Shown: positions 1 to 8,578, counted from the first letter of the stretch. The stretch: DNA of 64,000 bases from Pseudomaricurvus alkylphenolicus (GCF_011683955.1 NZ_JAAQPI010000016.1:123780-187779); one strand, 5' to 3'. The notes: a model not told the origin generated them from the sequence alone. Program-made: numbers and translations.

Positions 1-690
1 ATACAGCAGGGCAGCCCCTTCCTGGTAGCGCCCCTCCCGCAACGCACTTTCGAGGTAGAACCCCAGTGTCGGCAATCCCACAAATCCGAGTATCACCGAA
101 GAGCGCACCATGCATTCAAAACGATAACTGCAGTAGGCGCACAGCGAACGCCAGGCCAGGGGCAGGGTGGTATAGAAAAAAGCGCTGATATGGTCTGCCA
201 CCAGTAAATTGTTGCGCGGTTGAGGTGACACCTCCTCGAACAACTCACCAAATATCTTGGCAAGAATACCCGCATAGGGAATTGCGAGAGCCAGTACGCC
301 GGTGAGAGTGCTCAACCCCATCACCTGCAGAAAGATAAGCGCCCAGAACAGCTCGTGTATACCCCGTATAAACGCACAAAATGCCCGCACCACCGCAAGC
401 CGATAAACCAACGACAACAGAAAACCGATAAGGGTTGCGAGCGCCATTGCCTGAAAAGCAAAACTCAAGGTATTGAGCAACGCCTCAACAAACACGTATT
501 GATCCGGGATGCGTGGCGATAACAGCCCAAGCCCCATGCGTGTGAGTTCCAGCCCCGGTTCCGGTGAAATAATTTCGATATCTGCCAACAGCAGAGCCAT
601 CACACCGACCAACGTCAGCAAGGCGGCCGTTCGGCTCAGTGGTCCCAACGCCGTGCGATAGTGAAACTCGTGAGCGGAGGAAATCGACAT
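1..690 (-). CDS. phnE: PhnE-like ABC transporter permease (cut by window edge)
   Basis: The reading frame is open from the ATG at 688-690 to the window edge (230 codons) and has no stop, so the C-terminus is missing. The protein begins MSISSAHEFHYRTALGPLSR, followed by a hydrophobic segment at about residues 22-36, and has further membrane segments separated by the short polar loops usual for binding-protein-dependent permeases. A stretch near residues 75-120 (RGIHELFWALIFLQVMGLS) resembles the permease loop that contacts the ATPase in PhnE proteins. It starts 21 bp after the stop of the PhnC-like ATPase, so it is the membrane partner of the PhnD/PhnC proteins upstream. Substrate is unknown; the family carries phosphonate, phosphite or phosphate. 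The symbol is by family only. Confidence 0.8.
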   Translation of the reverse strand, partial: MSISSAHEFHYRTALGPLSRTAALLTLVGVMALLLADIEIISPEPGLELTRMGLGLLSPRIPDQYVFVEALLNTLSFAFQAMALATLIGFLLSLVYRLAVVRAFCAFIRGIHELFWALIFLQVMGLSTLTGVLALAIPYAGILAKIFGELFEEVSPQPRNNLLVADHISAFFYTTLPLAWRSLCAYCSYRFECMVRSSVILGFVGLPTLGFYLESALREGRYQEGAALLY

Positions 691-711
691 GAGGAACTCA
701 GGTCATTTCCA

Positions 712-1452
712 TCATTGGTAGAGCGCCTGGAGATCGCTCTGGTTGATATCGAGGGCAGGGGTGTCCAGAACCACCTTGCCCTCCACCAGGCCGATAATAC
801 GGTCGCAAAAACGCAGCGCTTGCCCGGTGTCGTGTAATGACAACACCAGGCTGTCATGACGTTTGCAGATAAATTCAAGCACCTGTTGGGCCTGGAAAGC
901 ATCCAGCGCTGACACGGGCTCATCACCCAGAAAAATTGGCTGGCGCTGGAACACCGCCCGTGCCACCGCCGTCCGTTGCTGCTGCCCGCCGGACAATTGC
1001 TCAACGGCTTGGCTAAGCAAATGCTCCAGGCCAAGTTCAACACTGAGTTTTCTCACCTGTTGCCAGGGCTCCCGCCAGGGGCGTACGAGGTTGGCAAGGT
1101 TATAAAAAACACCGTGGCGATGCAGAGCCCCCATATAGATATTGTGGTAAACACTCAACATGGGGACGAGACCGGCGTCCTGAGGGCACCAGGCACACTC
1201 GCTCTGCATCTGTTGGCGCAGTGCGCGGAGCACGGTTGATTTGCCCGCACCGGAGTGCCCGACCAACGCGACCCGTTCACCGGCATGGATGCTGAAGTTC
1301 AGATCCCGGACAACGGGGCGATCCTGATAATACAGAGTCTGCCCCTTGAACTGCGCTATAACCTCACCACTGGTTCGAGCCCGCTGGGCCCCAGTCTGAG
1401 CATCCGTCACAGAGGGATTTATTTGGCTCACCCCGGCCTCATTAGCCATCAA
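712..1452 (-). CDS. phnC: PhnC-like ABC transporter ATPase
   Basis: 246-residue nucleotide-binding subunit of an importer. Visible motifs are Walker A GHSGAGKS (about residue 65), signature LSGGQQQR, Walker B IFLGDEP followed by the D-loop SALD, and a switch histidine in LSLHD. Length fits PhnC/PstB-type ATPases. The start overlaps the end of the PhnD-like gene by 11 bp, which points to translational coupling, and the PhnE-like permease follows 21 bp after the stop. The first 30 residues are polar and not part of the ATPase fold; a start further inside is possible. It supplies the energy for uptake by the PhnD/PhnE-like partners. Substrate cannot be told from the ATPase. Confidence 0.88.
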   Translation of the reverse strand: MMANEAGVSQINPSVTDAQTGAQRARTSGEVIAQFKGQTLYYQDRPVVRDLNFSIHAGERVALVGHSGAGKSTVLRALRQQMQSECAWCPQDAGLVPMLSVYHNIYMGALHRHGVFYNLANLVRPWREPWQQVRKLSVELGLEHLLSQAVEQLSGGQQQRTAVARAVFQRQPIFLGDEPVSALDAFQAQQVLEFICKRHDSLVLSLHDTGQALRFCDRIIGLVEGKVVLDTPALDINQSDLQALYQ

Positions 1453-2314
1453 TCAGTCCGATGGTGACGGCCGTATCGCGAATCGGACGATAATCGTCAT
1501 TGTCGGCTTTGACAAAGGATTGTCGGGGGAACGCCTCAAGCAGTTCAGGGTCATCGATAGCCAGCAGTACGGACTGAATGCGGTCGGCAAAGCCCGCCCC
1601 AAATCGCTGATCAACATCACCGCGTACGCTCCACTGGTAGTCAGGGTAGGCGGGGGTTTGCCAAATGACGTCGACTTTATTGCGATCAATTTTGCCATCG
1701 GCCAAGGCTCGTTCCCAGACTTTATAGTTCACTGCGCCCACTGCGTAGGCCCCGGATTGCACCAGTGCGATGGTACGACTGTGATCGCCGCTGAACCCGA
1801 CGCGGTCAAAGGCTTTGTCCGGGGCCTGTCCGAGGTGTTTGCGCACATAAAACTCCGGCATCAGTCGCCCCGACGTGGACCCCTTGGATCCGAAGGTAAA
1901 TGTCTTGCCTTGTATGGCTTTGGGGAATTTGTCACCCGTACTCTGCCCCAGCAATCCGCTGCTGTGATGGGCAATCAGGTAGGTCTTGAAGAATTGATCT
2001 TCGTAGCCCTGGGCAATGGCCCGGCTGCCGGAGACCAGATCACGGGCTTTAACCCCCGACAAGCCACCGAACCAGGCCAGCTGTACCTGATTATTGCGAA
2101 ACGCCGTTACGGCAGCGGCGTAACTTTTAACTGGCACATAGGTCACCGGTACACCCAGCTCACGCTCCAGGTAGCGGGCAACCTTGCCAAAGCGGGCCTG
2201 CAGTTGCGATTCATCCTGATCCGGAATCGCGGTAAAACGAAACCCTTCTGCAACAGTGCTGAAGGAAAAGGTGAGAGAAGTGAGCAGCGCTGCTAAAACA
2301 GTCAATAACCGCAC
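1442..2314 (-). CDS. phnD: PhnD-like phosphate/phosphite/phosphonate-type binding protein
   Basis: Periplasmic substrate-binding protein, about 290 residues. I place the start at the GTG of 2312-2314: it has a good AAGGAG ribosome site 8 bases upstream and begins with a clear signal peptide (VRLLTVLAALLTSLTFSFSTVAEG). The longer frame that begins at 2380 would put 22 unsupported residues ahead of the signal. Typical PhnD features are the strand LAWFGGLSGVKAR and the anion-binding loop FGSKGSTSGRLMPEFYVR. It lies 35 bp downstream of mnmH and overlaps the ATPase gene. Selective binding of phosphite/phosphonate-type oxyanions is known for the family. Because of the mnmH neighbour I suspect a selenium oxyanion as ligand, which is inference only. 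Confidence 0.85.
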   Translation of the reverse strand: MRLLTVLAALLTSLTFSFSTVAEGFRFTAIPDQDESQLQARFGKVARYLERELGVPVTYVPVKSYAAAVTAFRNNQVQLAWFGGLSGVKARDLVSGSRAIAQGYEDQFFKTYLIAHHSSGLLGQSTGDKFPKAIQGKTFTFGSKGSTSGRLMPEFYVRKHLGQAPDKAFDRVGFSGDHSRTIALVQSGAYAVGAVNYKVWERALADGKIDRNKVDVIWQTPAYPDYQWSVRGDVDQRFGAGFADRIQSVLLAIDDPELLEAFPRQSFVKADNDDYRPIRDTAVTIGLIDG

Positions 2315-2349
2315 GGAAGTTCTCCTTGGTTGTTTGAATGAAAATAGGA

Positions 2350-3570
2350 TTATGGCGGAGAGTGGTAGTCCTCCGCCCATTCGGTCATTTCCGCCATGGT
2401 GCCACGGAAAATCTCGCGGCCCTGGCGCTGTTGTTGCTGGTAGTCATACATGGGGTCGTAGTACTCGCGCAGCAGCAATTCGATGCCTTCACCAAAACCA
2501 GCGGCGTCGCCACAGCCATCCAATTGCCGCAACGCATCCGTAAAGATACCTTGCAAAAGGCTAAAACGTTCGCCACCAAGACGTTTGCGAATACGGCGCA
2601 AATTGCCAAGAATCTGCTGGCGGAATTTCTCCCTTCCTTCATCTTCACCGAATGCCTTGATATAGGCCGGTTGCGACGAGGTCACATAGTCCTGCAGCAC
2701 AAGCTCGATGCGCTCGTCCATGCTGGTCTCCAGCACGGCGAGGGGGGCCTGCTGCATGACATCTCGCAGGCACAACGGCATGGAGATGGCGCCAATCATA
2801 CGACCCTCGTCCTCCGCAAACACAGGCTTGCGTTCACGCAATAGCTTCATTAGCTCGATGCTGACCGAGTTTTCGAAATCGATCTGAGCGGGCTGGGGTT
2901 GCAGGCGGCGTCCAAATGCAGATCCGCGATGATTGGCGAGCCCCTCCAGATCCACCGCACGGGACAGGTGTTCAATCACCCGGGTTTTACCGCTTCCTGT
3001 GCGGCCGGCGATCAATACCAGCGGCATGGATTGGCAGTTTTGGTCCAGCTCATCGATCAAGAAACGACGCATGGCTTTGTAGCCACCGGTGACCAGAGGA
3101 TATTCGATGCCGGCTTCGCGGATCAGTTGCTGACTGAGCCGGGAGCGGAGACCTCCGCGAAAGCAGTAGAGATAACCGTCAGGATGGCGTCGAACGAAAT
3201 CGGTCCAGACCTTCAGGCGTTGTTGACGAATGTCTTCGGTAGCCAGCTCCCAACCCAGTTCGATGGCGGCATCCTGGCCCTGCTGTTTATAGCGGGTACC
3301 GACGGATTGGCGCTGTTCATCGTCCAGCAATGGGCGGTTTTCGCTACAGGGAAAGGCGCCTTTTTGAAATTCTATCGGAGCACGCACATCCATCAGAGGG
3401 ATGTCGTTGAGAAACAGATGGCGAAAGTCATCCGTATCGGGTCGACTGCCGCGGTGTCCTTGGCTGGCCGACTCTTGACTGGATTTCTCTTTATCGGAGT
3501 TCTCTTTATCGGAGTTCTCTTTATCGGAGTTCTCTTTATCGGAGTTCTCTTGAGTAGGCGCGAAACTCAT
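2350..3570 (-). CDS. mnmH: tRNA 2-selenouridine/geranyl-2-thiouridine synthase
   Basis: MnmH (SelU/YbbB) replaces sulfur by selenium at the wobble 2-thiouridine of certain tRNAs, using selenophosphate. The N-terminal rhodanese domain carries the catalytic cysteine in YCFRGGLRS, and a P-loop AGRTGSGKT follows in the C-terminal half. The start MSFAPTQ at 3570 is preferred over the in-frame ATG at 3654, because the longer form would run through the intrinsic terminator of the upstream receptor gene (3624-3649). Directly after the start come four exact ENSDK repeats and an acidic/serine-rich tail that are not part of the enzyme fold. The PhnD-like gene begins 35 bp downstream, so mnmH-phnD-phnC-phnE probably forms one operon. 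No selD is seen in the window. Confidence 0.93.
   Translation of the reverse strand: MSFAPTQENSDKENSDKENSDKENSDKEKSSQESASQGHRGSRPDTDDFRHLFLNDIPLMDVRAPIEFQKGAFPCSENRPLLDDEQRQSVGTRYKQQGQDAAIELGWELATEDIRQQRLKVWTDFVRRHPDGYLYCFRGGLRSRLSQQLIREAGIEYPLVTGGYKAMRRFLIDELDQNCQSMPLVLIAGRTGSGKTRVIEHLSRAVDLEGLANHRGSAFGRRLQPQPAQIDFENSVSIELMKLLRERKPVFAEDEGRMIGAISMPLCLRDVMQQAPLAVLETSMDERIELVLQDYVTSSQPAYIKAFGEDEGREKFRQQILGNLRRIRKRLGGERFSLLQGIFTDALRQLDGCGDAAGFGEGIELLLREYYDPMYDYQQQQRQGREIFRGTMAEMTEWAEDYHSPP
3490..3549 (-). repeat. Four perfect 15-bp tandem repeats inside mnmH
   Basis: Four identical 15-bp units stand head to tail and read ENSDK in frame on the minus strand. They lie within the first 30 codons of mnmH, before the rhodanese domain. 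Because 15 is a multiple of three, slippage would change only the tail length and not the frame. Confidence 0.95.
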
Positions 3571-3623
3571 GGTGTCTGCCACCGAAAAGCCGGATTCTAG
3601 CGCGTGACTGTCGATGATAGCAA

Positions 3624-3649
3624 CAAAAAAGGGGCGGCAGCGCCACCCC
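3624..3649 (-). terminator. Intrinsic terminator of the TonB receptor gene
   Basis: On the minus strand GGGGTGGC-GCT-GCCGCCCC forms a GC-rich hairpin followed directly by six T residues. It lies about 30 bp after the receptor stop and separates that gene from mnmH. Confidence 0.85.
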
Positions 3650-3676
3650 TCCATTTAACCAGAGCCGCCTGTAGAC

Positions 3677-6052
3677 TCAATAACGAATGGAAAATTGCAC
3701 CGCCACACTGCGCGGAGGCAAGCGGTAGGCGAAAATCGCGCCAGCCATCAATGGCACATCATTGGCGAAGGTGCGCACCTCTTCATCGGTCAGATTCTTG
3801 CCGACCAGGGCCAACTCCCAGCGATCCGACATATCGGACAATGCGATTCTGGCGTTGGTCAGAACGTAACTGTCTTCCAGGGTCGCCGAATCCAGATCCT
3901 GGGCCAGATACTGCTCATCGGTGTAGGCGAGACCGAGGTTGGAACGCAACTCCAGGGTTTCTCCCAGTGACGTCACATGATTAAGGTTTACACTGGCACT
4001 CCATTCCGGCGCATAGGCCAAAGACTCGCCGGAGAGATCCTGGGTACAGCCCTGACCGCCAAAAGCGGCCACCTGGGCGTAGGTGCAACTGGCATTTTCG
4101 AAACTGTCATAAGTGGCATCGAGGTATGCCATGGAGGCGGACAGGGTCAAACCCTCCGTGAGACGCCAGTTGCCATCCAGCTCCAGACCACGGGTGGTCG
4201 CTTCTGCCGCATTGCCTACAAGAAACTTGTCACCAATAAAGGCGCTGACCTGCAAATCTTCGTAGCGGGTCTCAAACGCCGCCAGATTCAATGTGGCAGC
4301 ACCGTCAAGCAGCCTCAGTTTGGCGCCCAATTCAAACGCCAGAGCCTCTTCTTCTTCATAGTCGAAAGGGGCCGCAACCTGTCCGACAAATTCGCCGGGG
4401 TCGTCGCCCGAAGTACCTGCCTCATCAAAACCACCGGACTTAAAGGCCTTGCTGACACTGGCATAAATCATGGTTTCGTCATTCAGATCATAGGCCAGTT
4501 TGAGGGATGGAGAGAGATCGCTGGCTGTGCGGTCATCTTCAATTTCATGGGCAAAGGCACCAAATACGCCGCCCTGGATGGTCAGCAGGGTCGGGTAGAG
4601 AGGATGAGCAGGGTTGAATGGCACCTCGGAATCGTATTCAGACAGATACAATTCCCGTTCGGCCTCTTTGCGCTCCTGGGTGTAGCGCAAACCCATGGTC
4701 AGGTGCAACTGCTCGCTGATATGCCAGTTGCCCTGGGCGAAGACCGCAACGGTATCGGAATCCTGTTCAAAGTCACTGACACGGCTATTGCGCAAATTGG
4801 TAGCCGCCCCCGTGTAGATGGCACCGCTCAATCCACCACCCAGTGGCGAGGGCAGGATGCCATACTGGCCACCAAAAACTCCGCCAGGGCCTGCCGGCAA
4901 CGCTGGCTGCAGAGAGCCGAGGTAGGATGCCAGGCGCTTATGGTGTTCCAGCGTTGAGGTCTGCCAATAAACGCCCGCGATAAAGTCAAAGCTCTCACCC
5001 AGCGGAGACGTCAGCCGGATTTCCTGACTCCATTGCTCGAACTCCTGGTCCTGAAACTGACTGAGCATTTCCAGCGGGGTAAAATCCACGTCCTGGACAT
5101 CACTGTATTCATACGCTGAATAGCCGGTAATGGCCGTCAGGGTGTATTCACCCAATTGCCAGTCAACTGTCAGGGTGAAACTGTCGTTGTCGTTGTAGGA
5201 CGATTCCACAAGATTGGTGGAACGGCTGTAGGGGTCATTGAGGTCAAAATCCGGATCAATGTCCGTAAACAGTGGCGCCCAAGGGCCTGTCTGATCAAGG
5301 CTGTTGGATTCACCACCTACATCGTATCGGCCGGTTTCCAGCTTCGCGGTGAGAGTCAGGTCTTCTGAGGCATCCCATACCACGGTACCACGAATCACGG
5401 TTTCAACGTGAGAAGACTCTTCACGACCACTGTAGGTGTTGTCCAGGTACCCGTCTCCCTCAGACTGGCGTAATGCAAGACGCCCCCCCAAGTCATCACT
5501 CAAGGGCCCGGAAACCACCGCTTCCAGGGTATATTCATTGCGCTCAGGCTCATAGGTGGTGGTCGCTCGCGCTTCAAACTCTTCAGTTGGTTTGGCTGTG
5601 GTGATATTCAACGCGCCGGCGATGGTATTCTTGCCAAACAGAGTTCCCTGAGGTCCACGCAATACCTCGACGTTTTCCACATCCAGGAACGGCGCCCGAA
5701 ACTGCCGGTCGCGTCCGGCATAGATACCGTCGATAAACATGCCCACGGACTGTTCAAAGCCCTGGTTGATGCCGGAACCCAATCCCCGGATAAAAATGTT
5801 GGTGGACTGAGAACCCTCAGTAATAGTGAGATTGGGCACAATGCCGGATAATTCGTCCAGATTTTGGATGCTGTTTTCTGTAATATTTTCACCGCTGACC
5901 ACATTGACAGAAACGGGGACATCCTGAAGACTCTGTGCCCGCTTTTGTGCGGTAACTATAATTTCCTCAAGGGCAAAGCCTTCTTGTGCCATTGATGGCT
6001 GAGCCAGGGCGGCGGCAATCGACAGGGTTAATAGGGGCGTCTTGACTCTCAT
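3677..6052 (-). CDS. TonB-dependent outer-membrane receptor
   Basis: 791-residue TonB-dependent transporter. It has a signal peptide ending near SMAQ, a TonB-box-like EEIIVTAQKR, a plug domain (about residues 40-160; DVPVSVNVVSG, then EVLRGPQGTLFGKNTIAG) and a long beta-barrel ending in aromatic-rich strands with the terminal VAVQFSIRY expected for BAM recognition. There is no N-terminal STN signalling domain. It is divergent from an AraC-family regulator, with 242 bp between the starts, so control by that regulator is likely. Substrate is unknown. Receptors of this style are abundant in marine Cellvibrionales and sphingomonads and often take up hydrophobic or complex organic compounds. An intrinsic terminator follows at 3624-3649. 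Confidence 0.93.
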   Translation of the reverse strand: MRVKTPLLTLSIAAALAQPSMAQEGFALEEIIVTAQKRAQSLQDVPVSVNVVSGENITENSIQNLDELSGIVPNLTITEGSQSTNIFIRGLGSGINQGFEQSVGMFIDGIYAGRDRQFRAPFLDVENVEVLRGPQGTLFGKNTIAGALNITTAKPTEEFEARATTTYEPERNEYTLEAVVSGPLSDDLGGRLALRQSEGDGYLDNTYSGREESSHVETVIRGTVVWDASEDLTLTAKLETGRYDVGGESNSLDQTGPWAPLFTDIDPDFDLNDPYSRSTNLVESSYNDNDSFTLTVDWQLGEYTLTAITGYSAYEYSDVQDVDFTPLEMLSQFQDQEFEQWSQEIRLTSPLGESFDFIAGVYWQTSTLEHHKRLASYLGSLQPALPAGPGGVFGGQYGILPSPLGGGLSGAIYTGAATNLRNSRVSDFEQDSDTVAVFAQGNWHISEQLHLTMGLRYTQERKEAERELYLSEYDSEVPFNPAHPLYPTLLTIQGGVFGAFAHEIEDDRTASDLSPSLKLAYDLNDETMIYASVSKAFKSGGFDEAGTSGDDPGEFVGQVAAPFDYEEEEALAFELGAKLRLLDGAATLNLAAFETRYEDLQVSAFIGDKFLVGNAAEATTRGLELDGNWRLTEGLTLSASMAYLDATYDSFENASCTYAQVAAFGGQGCTQDLSGESLAYAPEWSASVNLNHVTSLGETLELRSNLGLAYTDEQYLAQDLDSATLEDSYVLTNARIALSDMSDRWELALVGKNLTDEEVRTFANDVPLMAGAIFAYRLPPRSVAVQFSIRY

Positions 6053-6172
6053 AGGTGACTCTCTCGCAGATTATTGTTATCGGTTCTCAGAACCAATCTG
6101 ACAGCATTGGGGTTTACCCTAGCCATCTGAATTAGATGGTAGGCCTCCATGAGGTGATTGACCGGTGCCAAA

Positions 6173-6239
6173 ACGCCAGGACACGGTTGAGAGACGCCAG
6201 GAACCGTTCGTTCGGTACCAAAGGAAAGAATAGACGCCA
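6173..6239. promoter_or_regulatory. Helically phased direct repeats, likely AraC-regulator operator
   Basis: ACGCCAGGA occurs at 6173-6181 and again at 6194-6202 (21 bp apart). A third partial copy, ACGCCA, is at 6234-6239 (40 bp further). The spacings are close to two and four helical turns, as expected for dimers of AraC-type proteins. The sites lie between the divergent receptor and regulator genes. Assignment to the neighbouring regulator is inference. Confidence 0.45.
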
Positions 6240-6294
6240 ACCGCGCAAACTGCAGGTCAGCAACGGGAATGCATCATAGAGAGATACAGCAGTA

Positions 6295-7302
6295 ATGACC
6301 GAAAAGAACACCACGCTTGCCACTTGGGCGGGAGCCATCTACGAAACCCTGGAGGCCATGGGATTGGATGCCAGGCAGGTCTTTAAAGATGTCGGACTTG
6401 ACCCTAAACTGGTCAAAGACGCCAACGCCCGGTTTGCGGTGCCAGCGATGTCTGACCTGTGGCACCGTTGTGTTGAAGTCAGTGGTGATGAAGCATTTGG
6501 CCTGCGAGTCCCCGGTTATTGCTCCGCTCTGACCTTTCACGGGCTGGGTGTGGCCCTGGAGGCGAGCGGCAATATGCGCGAAGCACTGGACCGACTGGTT
6601 AAATTGAGTCACCTGATCAGTGATATCGCCGATTTGGACTATGAATGTGATGAACGAGGTAACTGTAAGTTCTCCATTCAATTGACACCCGCGGACCGCC
6701 TGCAGGTCGCCCACGAAGCCATCGACGCCTTCATGTATTCCTATTGCCAGCACATACCGGAAGGTGGCCTTTTTCGTGTAGAGCTGGTCAGACCAACCCC
6801 CAAGACCCCTGAGATCTGGAGGGAGACCTTTTCAGCTGAGGTCCATTTCGGGTGTTCTCGTGACCGCGCCATCTTTGATGAACAGTTGCTGGATATACCA
6901 CTGAGTGCCAGTAACCCGGCGCTCGCCCTTGCCAGTGAACAGGTTGCCCTGGATTCACTGCGTCAGCTGCACAAGAGTCATATCGCCGTTCGGGTGGAAG
7001 CCGAAATCCGTCGTTTACTGGATCAGGGGGAGCCCAAGCAAAAACAGATTGCCGAATCCCTATGTATGAGCTCTCGACAGTTGCAGCGACGACTGGCAGA
7101 AGAGGGGGTTTCTTTCGTGGATATACTCAGACAGGTTCGCCATCAGCTGGCAAAAGAACTGTTGGCCGGAAGTAACCGCTCTGTAACGGATATCAGCCTG
7201 ACGCTGGGGTTCAGTGACCAGAGCAATTTTGCCAGCGCCTTCAAACGCTGGCAGGGATGCTCCCCATCAGAATACAGGGAGCAGGCAGGGAAACATCAGT
7301 GA
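6295..7302 (+). CDS. AraC-family regulator with arabinose-binding-like N-terminal domain
   Basis: 335-residue regulator of the OruR/Arabinose_bd-type AraC family. The N-terminal 190 residues fit the ligand-binding domain of this group (ATWAGAIYETLEAMGLDARQ). The C-terminal 100 residues hold the double helix-turn-helix (KQKQIAESLCMSSRQLQRRL and VTDISLTLGFSDQSNFASAF), ending in the usual FKRWQGCSPSEYR motif. The ATG at 6295 has a GAGAG site upstream. It is transcribed away from the TonB receptor and is its most likely regulator. Members of this subgroup often respond to amino acids, fatty acids or steroids; the effector here cannot be read from sequence. Confidence 0.9.
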   Translation: MTEKNTTLATWAGAIYETLEAMGLDARQVFKDVGLDPKLVKDANARFAVPAMSDLWHRCVEVSGDEAFGLRVPGYCSALTFHGLGVALEASGNMREALDRLVKLSHLISDIADLDYECDERGNCKFSIQLTPADRLQVAHEAIDAFMYSYCQHIPEGGLFRVELVRPTPKTPEIWRETFSAEVHFGCSRDRAIFDEQLLDIPLSASNPALALASEQVALDSLRQLHKSHIAVRVEAEIRRLLDQGEPKQKQIAESLCMSSRQLQRRLAEEGVSFVDILRQVRHQLAKELLAGSNRSVTDISLTLGFSDQSNFASAFKRWQGCSPSEYREQAGKHQ

Positions 7303-7312
7303 AATCACGTCG

Positions 7313-7666
7313 TTAATGAATGCTGTCTTCCTCAGTAGCGGTTTCGTAACGCACATGTTTGTGTTGTTTTTTTCCTGAGACTTCCTTGAGCTTGCGTTCA
7401 GCCGCCTTAAACACGTCTCTGACGGCGATATGTATGGAAGTACTGTCCTGATGTAACGTAATGGCGTTTCCTTTTACTCCCAGTTCAATCTGCGCACGAT
7501 ACAGTTTGCCTTTGTGTTTGTGTTGATGAGGAGAATCCAGAACAACGCGACTACTACTGATTTGACTGGAAAAACGCTTGAGTTTCTCAAGCTTCTTGTC
7601 GATCACGCTGGTGAGGGCTTGAGACGCATCCAGGTCGCGGTAGATAACGGTATTCGTGCTTTGCAT
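7313..7666 (-). CDS. HPF/RaiA-family ribosome-associated protein
   Basis: 117-residue protein of the ribosome hibernation/RaiA fold: YRDLDASQALTSVIDKKLEK at the N-terminus, a central RAQIELGVKGNAITLHQDS strand pair and the helix AVRDVFKAAERKLKEV. The C-terminus is short and histidine/acid-rich, so this is a short form without the long HPF dimerisation domain. The start has a strong AAAGGAG site. In the cell such proteins bind the 30S decoding region and idle ribosomes under stress. It sits back to back with no operon partner; a universal stress protein lies 300 bp upstream on the same strand, which suggests a shared stationary-phase or low-oxygen setting. Confidence 0.82.
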   Translation of the reverse strand: MQSTNTVIYRDLDASQALTSVIDKKLEKLKRFSSQISSSRVVLDSPHQHKHKGKLYRAQIELGVKGNAITLHQDSTSIHIAVRDVFKAAERKLKEVSGKKQHKHVRYETATEEDSIH

Positions 7667-7775
7667 AGTAGCTCCTTTGCCTCGTGAAAAAGTGTGTCAA
7701 GGTGGCCACCTCTGGGTTTTATATTGCCGTTGCAAGAACAGATTTCAAGCTTTTTTTAACGCAACTGTCATGATT

Positions 7776-7789
7776 TTCAGATAAATCAA
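7776..7789. promoter_or_regulatory. Weak FNR/Anr-like site in the 299-bp gap upstream of the HPF gene
   Basis: TTCAG-ATAA-ATCAA matches 8 of the 10 fixed bases of the FNR/Anr consensus TTGAT-N4-ATCAA. Hibernation factors and universal stress proteins are often under Anr control in relatives. The rest of the gap 7667-7965 is AT-rich in its first half and shows no gene or strong hairpin. Confidence 0.25.
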
Positions 7790-7965
7790 TGATGTGGCAA
7801 AAAGCCCTTGGCGGCTACCGACAGGCGTGCTAAATTGCGCTGATTATCTCGATCCAATTCCCTTCCAAAGCCTTCAAAGCCGTTCATTTTTCAGCCAGAT
7901 TTTGATGATCTCCCATGTCTGAACACCGCTGACTTTTGAACACGGGTGAATGAATTTATTCTGAA

Positions 7966-8403
7966 TCAGTCGCCACCCACCCTGATTGTTAACACGTCGC
8001 ACTCAGCTCCGTGCAGGATGCTATTTGCCGTGGAGCCCAGCAACAGCTGAATACCAGCTTTGCCATGGCTGCCAGTCACAATCAAATCCGCGCCCAATGT
8101 CTTGGCCAGCTCATGTACTGCGTCGGCCGGGCGACCAAAGACGATATGCGCCTGACCAACATCCAAGCCGACAGTCTCAAGAATCTGACAGAGCAGGGGA
8201 TAAGCCTGCTGACGAATCTGAGCCTCAGTAATGACATGGTTCTTGCCGGTGATTTCCCCGTATCCGGTGATGGGATGCTCGCAGGCGTGAATCACTTGTA
8301 CCCGCTCAGGATCATCTCCCGCCAACCGCATCGCCTTTTTGATAATAATGGCACTTTCGTCTGATAGATCGACTGCACACAAAATAGTCTGGTAATGGCT
8401 CAC
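7966..8403 (-). CDS. Universal stress protein (UspA family)
   Basis: 145-residue single-domain Usp. It begins MSHYQTILCAVDLSDES and carries the ATP-binding loop GSHGKAGIQLLLGSTANSI, which fits the G-2X-G-9X-G-S/T motif of nucleotide-binding Usp proteins. The start is a GTG at 8401-8403 with a GGAGAG site. Usp proteins act in the cytoplasm during starvation, oxidative or oxygen-limited stress; the exact role is unknown. It stands alone, with 175 bp before the next gene, which is divergent. Confidence 0.92.
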   Translation of the reverse strand: MSHYQTILCAVDLSDESAIIIKKAMRLAGDDPERVQVIHACEHPITGYGEITGKNHVITEAQIRQQAYPLLCQILETVGLDVGQAHIVFGRPADAVHELAKTLGADLIVTGSHGKAGIQLLLGSTANSILHGAECDVLTIRVGGD

Positions 8404-8578
8404 GGGTTTCTCTCCAGGCCGCAGTAGGCGTAGGTTTATGGATAGTCACTAGCTAGTCTAGCTGAGAAATACCCCAAGTGAGTGGTGCTTGAATTCATGC
8501 CGACAGGTGGGTAGAGTCACGGCTTGCCGATGGACGCGGGCAATAGACAAATCAGAGTACGAAACAACTATAAATATA

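Noticed and set aside
1..2314. Classical phosphonate utilisation operon
   Set aside because: Only transport genes are seen and their nearest partner is mnmH; no C-P lyase, phosphonatase or phosphite dehydrogenase gene is visible. Genes left of the window could change this.
3977..4957. 326-codon open frame antisense to the first TonB receptor
   Set aside because: Receptor coding on the minus strand is certain; the plus-strand frame shows no signal, motif or ribosome site.
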